From contig CAZFHA010000019.1 in NCBI GenBank assembly GCA_964518595.1, positions 6,394 through 70,393 of the forward strand: a stretch of 64,000 nt of DNA, given 5' to 3'. The stretch is from CAZFHA01 sp964518595 (GTDB lineage Bacteria; Bacillota; Clostridia; Saccharofermentanales; Saccharofermentanaceae). The notes under the pieces were generated by a model that had not been told where the DNA came from, searched no databases, and saw only the letters and a list, made by a program, of their open reading frames with translations. Position 1 is the first letter of the stretch; each line of letters opens with the position of its first letter. This document shows positions 63,909 through 64,000 of this stretch, piece by piece. The position numbers were made by a program, and so were the translations under genes.

Positions 63909-63941
63909 ATGCCGGAAGGGTGAGAGCCGCTCTTCCGGCAT
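63909..63941 (+). terminator. Hairpin after the operon 5 binding-protein gene
   Basis: ATGCCGGAAG (63909-63918) and CTTCCGGCAT (63932-63941) form a perfect ten-base stem with a 13-base loop but no T-run. Like the other three binding-protein hairpins, it is likelier to stabilise the upstream mRNA or to attenuate than to terminate fully. Confidence 0.6.
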
Positions 63942-64000
63942 CTGCTTACTGCTTTAGCAAGTTGAGCACTGAAGAGTGCGAAACAAAAAACCACCCGCTA

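Overview
The window looks like chromosomal DNA of a low-to-moderate GC, Gram-positive fermenter, most likely a plant-glycan-degrading clostridial member of the Bacillota (Lachnospiraceae-like; this is inference). The reasons are strong AGGAGG ribosome binding sites, lipoprotein-type solute-binding proteins, LacI regulators, YesM/YesN-type two-component systems with AraC-like response regulators, and two cell-wall-anchored proteins. Nearly every gene serves uptake and cytoplasmic breakdown of glycans or glycosides. No rRNA, tRNA, CRISPR array, phage or insertion sequence was seen.

Region 1 (1-19736): the 3' end of a CdaR/PucR-type regulator is followed by one long run of same-strand genes. These are a complete sugar ABC importer (binding protein, two permeases, the only ATPase gene in the window), a GH38 alpha-mannosidase-type enzyme, a GH13_18 sucrose-phosphorylase-type enzyme, glycerate kinase, a sugar isomerase/epimerase, a Gfo/Idh/MocA oxidoreductase, a D-2-hydroxyacid dehydrogenase, a GH65 phosphorylase, a GH63/MGH1-like hydrolase, an SGNH esterase and a cytoplasmic beta-helix protein. 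The gene content resembles the E. coli ycj cluster, with glycerate kinase and GH38 added. The most economical reading is catabolism of imported glycosyl-glycerates (glucosylglycerate, mannosylglycerate and longer forms).

Region 2 (19967-35153): a 1379-residue SpaA-type surface protein, then a galactan locus. It holds a LacI regulator (GanR-like), binding protein, two permeases, an intracellular GH35 beta-galactosidase and a cell-wall-anchored GH53 endo-galactanase, followed by an unrecognised 354-residue protein. The surface protein and the GH53 share an unusual KTGE-type sorting signal.

Region 3 (35320-40111): split transketolase, FGGY kinase and a fucose/arabinose-isomerase-like enzyme. 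This combination matches the D-apiose pathway or another aldose -> ketose -> ketose phosphate -> transketolase route.

Region 4 (40178-57570): LacI regulator, nucleoside-hydrolase-like protein, YesM/YesN two-component pair, ABC importer without ATPase, GH63-like hydrolase, GH106-like enzyme, DUF1537 acid-sugar kinase, Asp/Glu-racemase-like protein, BKACE (DUF849) enzyme and a GH127-like hydrolase. Together these suggest an undescribed route from a rhamnose- or uronate-containing glycoside through an acid sugar and a beta-keto acid.

Region 5 (57712-64000): a YefM/RelE-type toxin-antitoxin pair, a leftward YesN/YesM pair, and divergently a uroporphyrinogen-decarboxylase-like protein and a fourth binding protein. 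Its permeases probably lie beyond the window. All four binding-protein genes are followed by a hairpin, and three importers lack a local ATPase, so the MsmX/UgpC-type ATPase at 3833-4936 may be shared.
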